From: Chthonomonas sp. UBA6659
GTDB lineage: Bacteria > Armatimonadota > Fimbriimonadia > Fimbriimonadales > Fimbriimonadaceae
Assembly: GCA_002455425.1 (NCBI GenBank)
Contig: DKKT01000070.1
Coordinates: 14,934 to 21,836 of the forward strand
DNA length: 6,903 nt
Direction of reading: 5' to 3'
The notes beneath the pieces are model-generated. The model was not told the origin of the DNA, ran no database searches, and saw nothing but the letters and a program-made list of their open reading frames with translations. The translations under genes and the position numbers were made by a program. Shown here piece by piece: positions 6,221-6,903 of this stretch; within the stretch, counting starts at the first letter, position 1, and each line of letters begins with the position of its first letter.

Positions 6221-6903
6221 ATGACGGCGGAAATCGTGAGCGTGGGAACCGAACTCCTCCTCGGCCAAATCGTGGATCGCAACGCGGCGACGCTGGGCGT
6301 CCTCTTTGCCGAGTGCGGGGTGATCCACCGGCATCGACAGACGGTCGGGGACAACCTGGACAGGCTTGTCGAAGCCCTCCGGTTTGCCCTGAGTCGAAGC
6401 GACCTCGTCGTCACGATCGGGGGACTTGGGCCCACCCAAGACGACCTCACCCGGGATGGGATCGCAGCCGCCCTCGACGACGATCTCGTGCTCGATGAAG
6501 CGGTCGTCACGCACCTCAAGGAAGTGTTCGCCCGGCGGGGCCTTGCGTGGGTCGAATCGAATACCCGCCAAGCGATGCGGCCGCGAAGCGGCTCGATCAT
6601 CCCGAATCCGAACGGTACGGCTCCCGGACTGGTCTGCCGGAAAGCGGGGAAGATCGTGATCGCGCTGCCCGGGCCCGTGAACGAGTTCGATCCGATGCTC
6701 GAAACGTCGGTGCGGTCGTTGCTCGAGGCGCTCGGCGGGGGGCAGGTCTTGCTCTCGCGAACGCTTCGCATCGCGGGGATGGGCGAGAGTCTGGTCGAGG
6801 CGCGGCTGGGCGACCTGATGGAGAGCCAGAATCCGACGGTGGCACCCTACGCGAAGACTGCCGAGGTCCACCTGCGACTAACGGCGCGCGCCGTCGACCG
6901 CAT
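6221..6903 (+). CDS. cinA: CinA-family protein, N-terminal part, 3' truncated by window edge
   Basis: 227 codons are visible before the window ends. The sequence starts with the family's MTAEIVSVGTELLLG block (residues 1-15), where many CinA proteins have MKAEIISVGTELLLG, which fixes the start at 6221. The MoaB/MogA-like nucleotide-binding fold is shown by GGLGPTQDD (67-75), NPNGTAPG (129-136) and LPGP (149-152). The middle domain then begins (GMGES at 187-191, NPTVAPYAKTAEVHLRL at 204-220). In characterised relatives this N-terminal COG1058 domain has ADP-ribose pyrophosphatase activity, and the C-terminal domain, outside this window, is an NMN deamidase in pyridine nucleotide recycling. In some competent bacteria CinA also associates with RecA. 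Full-length proteins are about 400-430 residues. A weak GAGG (6205-6208) lies 12 bases before the ATG, farther than ideal. The gene is divergent from the Doc-like gene across 50 bases. Confidence 0.95.
   Translation, partial: MTAEIVSVGTELLLGQIVDRNAATLGVLFAECGVIHRHRQTVGDNLDRLVEALRFALSRSDLVVTIGGLGPTQDDLTRDGIAAALDDDLVLDEAVVTHLKEVFARRGLAWVESNTRQAMRPRSGSIIPNPNGTAPGLVCRKAGKIVIALPGPVNEFDPMLETSVRSLLEALGGGQVLLSRTLRIAGMGESLVEARLGDLMESQNPTVAPYAKTAEVHLRLTARAVDR

Noticed and set aside
5688..6224. A 178-codon plus-strand frame opposite the Doc-like gene.
   Set aside because: It is antisense to the frame with Fic/Doc-like features and shows no family features of its own.
5666..6871. A 401-codon open frame on the minus strand covering the Doc-like gene and cinA.
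   Set aside because: It is out of frame with the recognisable Doc-like gene and antisense to cinA, whose conserved motifs leave no doubt. It is a shadow frame.

Overview
The window is high-GC bacterial chromosome carrying five protein genes. Two housekeeping genes bound it, both cut by the window edges: the C-terminal two thirds of prfB (peptide chain release factor 2) on the left and the N-terminal half of a cinA-type gene on the right. Between them lie three less ordinary genes. Codon third positions are strongly G/C in all five. I see no tRNA, rRNA, CRISPR array, insertion sequence or transposase. The taxon cannot be fixed from this sequence. A BTAD/SARP regulator joined to two STAND-type ATPase modules, together with genes that start almost at a -10-like box without a ribosome binding site, would fit Armatimonadota (Fimbriimonadia-like), Chloroflexota or a Deinococcus-type lineage. 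Armatimonadota is only a low-confidence guess.

Layout, left to right. (1) 1-681 (+), release factor 2, with the RF2-specific SPF anticodon-like tripeptide and the GGQ motif. (2) 682-738, a short intergenic region with two small inverted repeats and a TATCCT box six bases before the next start, so a leaderless, possibly autoregulated promoter is proposed. (3) 739-4323 (+), a 1194-residue regulator: SARP-like winged helix, BTAD, an AAA_35-like ATPase, an NB-ARC-like ATPase, a winged-helix segment and a TPR-like C-terminal half. (4) 4324-4454, a leader region with a 7-bp hairpin whose loop and 3' arm contain a strong Shine-Dalgarno-like sequence, followed by the real ribosome binding site. (5) 4455-5669 (+), a 404-residue protein I do not recognise. 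(6) 5670-5702, a 33-base convergent junction that folds completely into two hairpins. (7) 5703-6170 (-), a 155-residue Fic/Doc-like protein whose active-site motif has lost its catalytic His, Lys and Arg. (8) 6171-6220, a divergent promoter region. (9) 6221 to the window end (+), cinA.

How the genes may work together is inference. The large regulator looks like a ligand- or partner-sensing switch and may control itself and the unknown gene directly downstream. The degenerate Doc-like protein has no antitoxin beside it and is probably not a toxin. The most unusual items are the tandem-ATPase SARP architecture and the unknown 404-residue gene, which is bracketed by two hairpins that share the same GAGGGGAG loop sequence.
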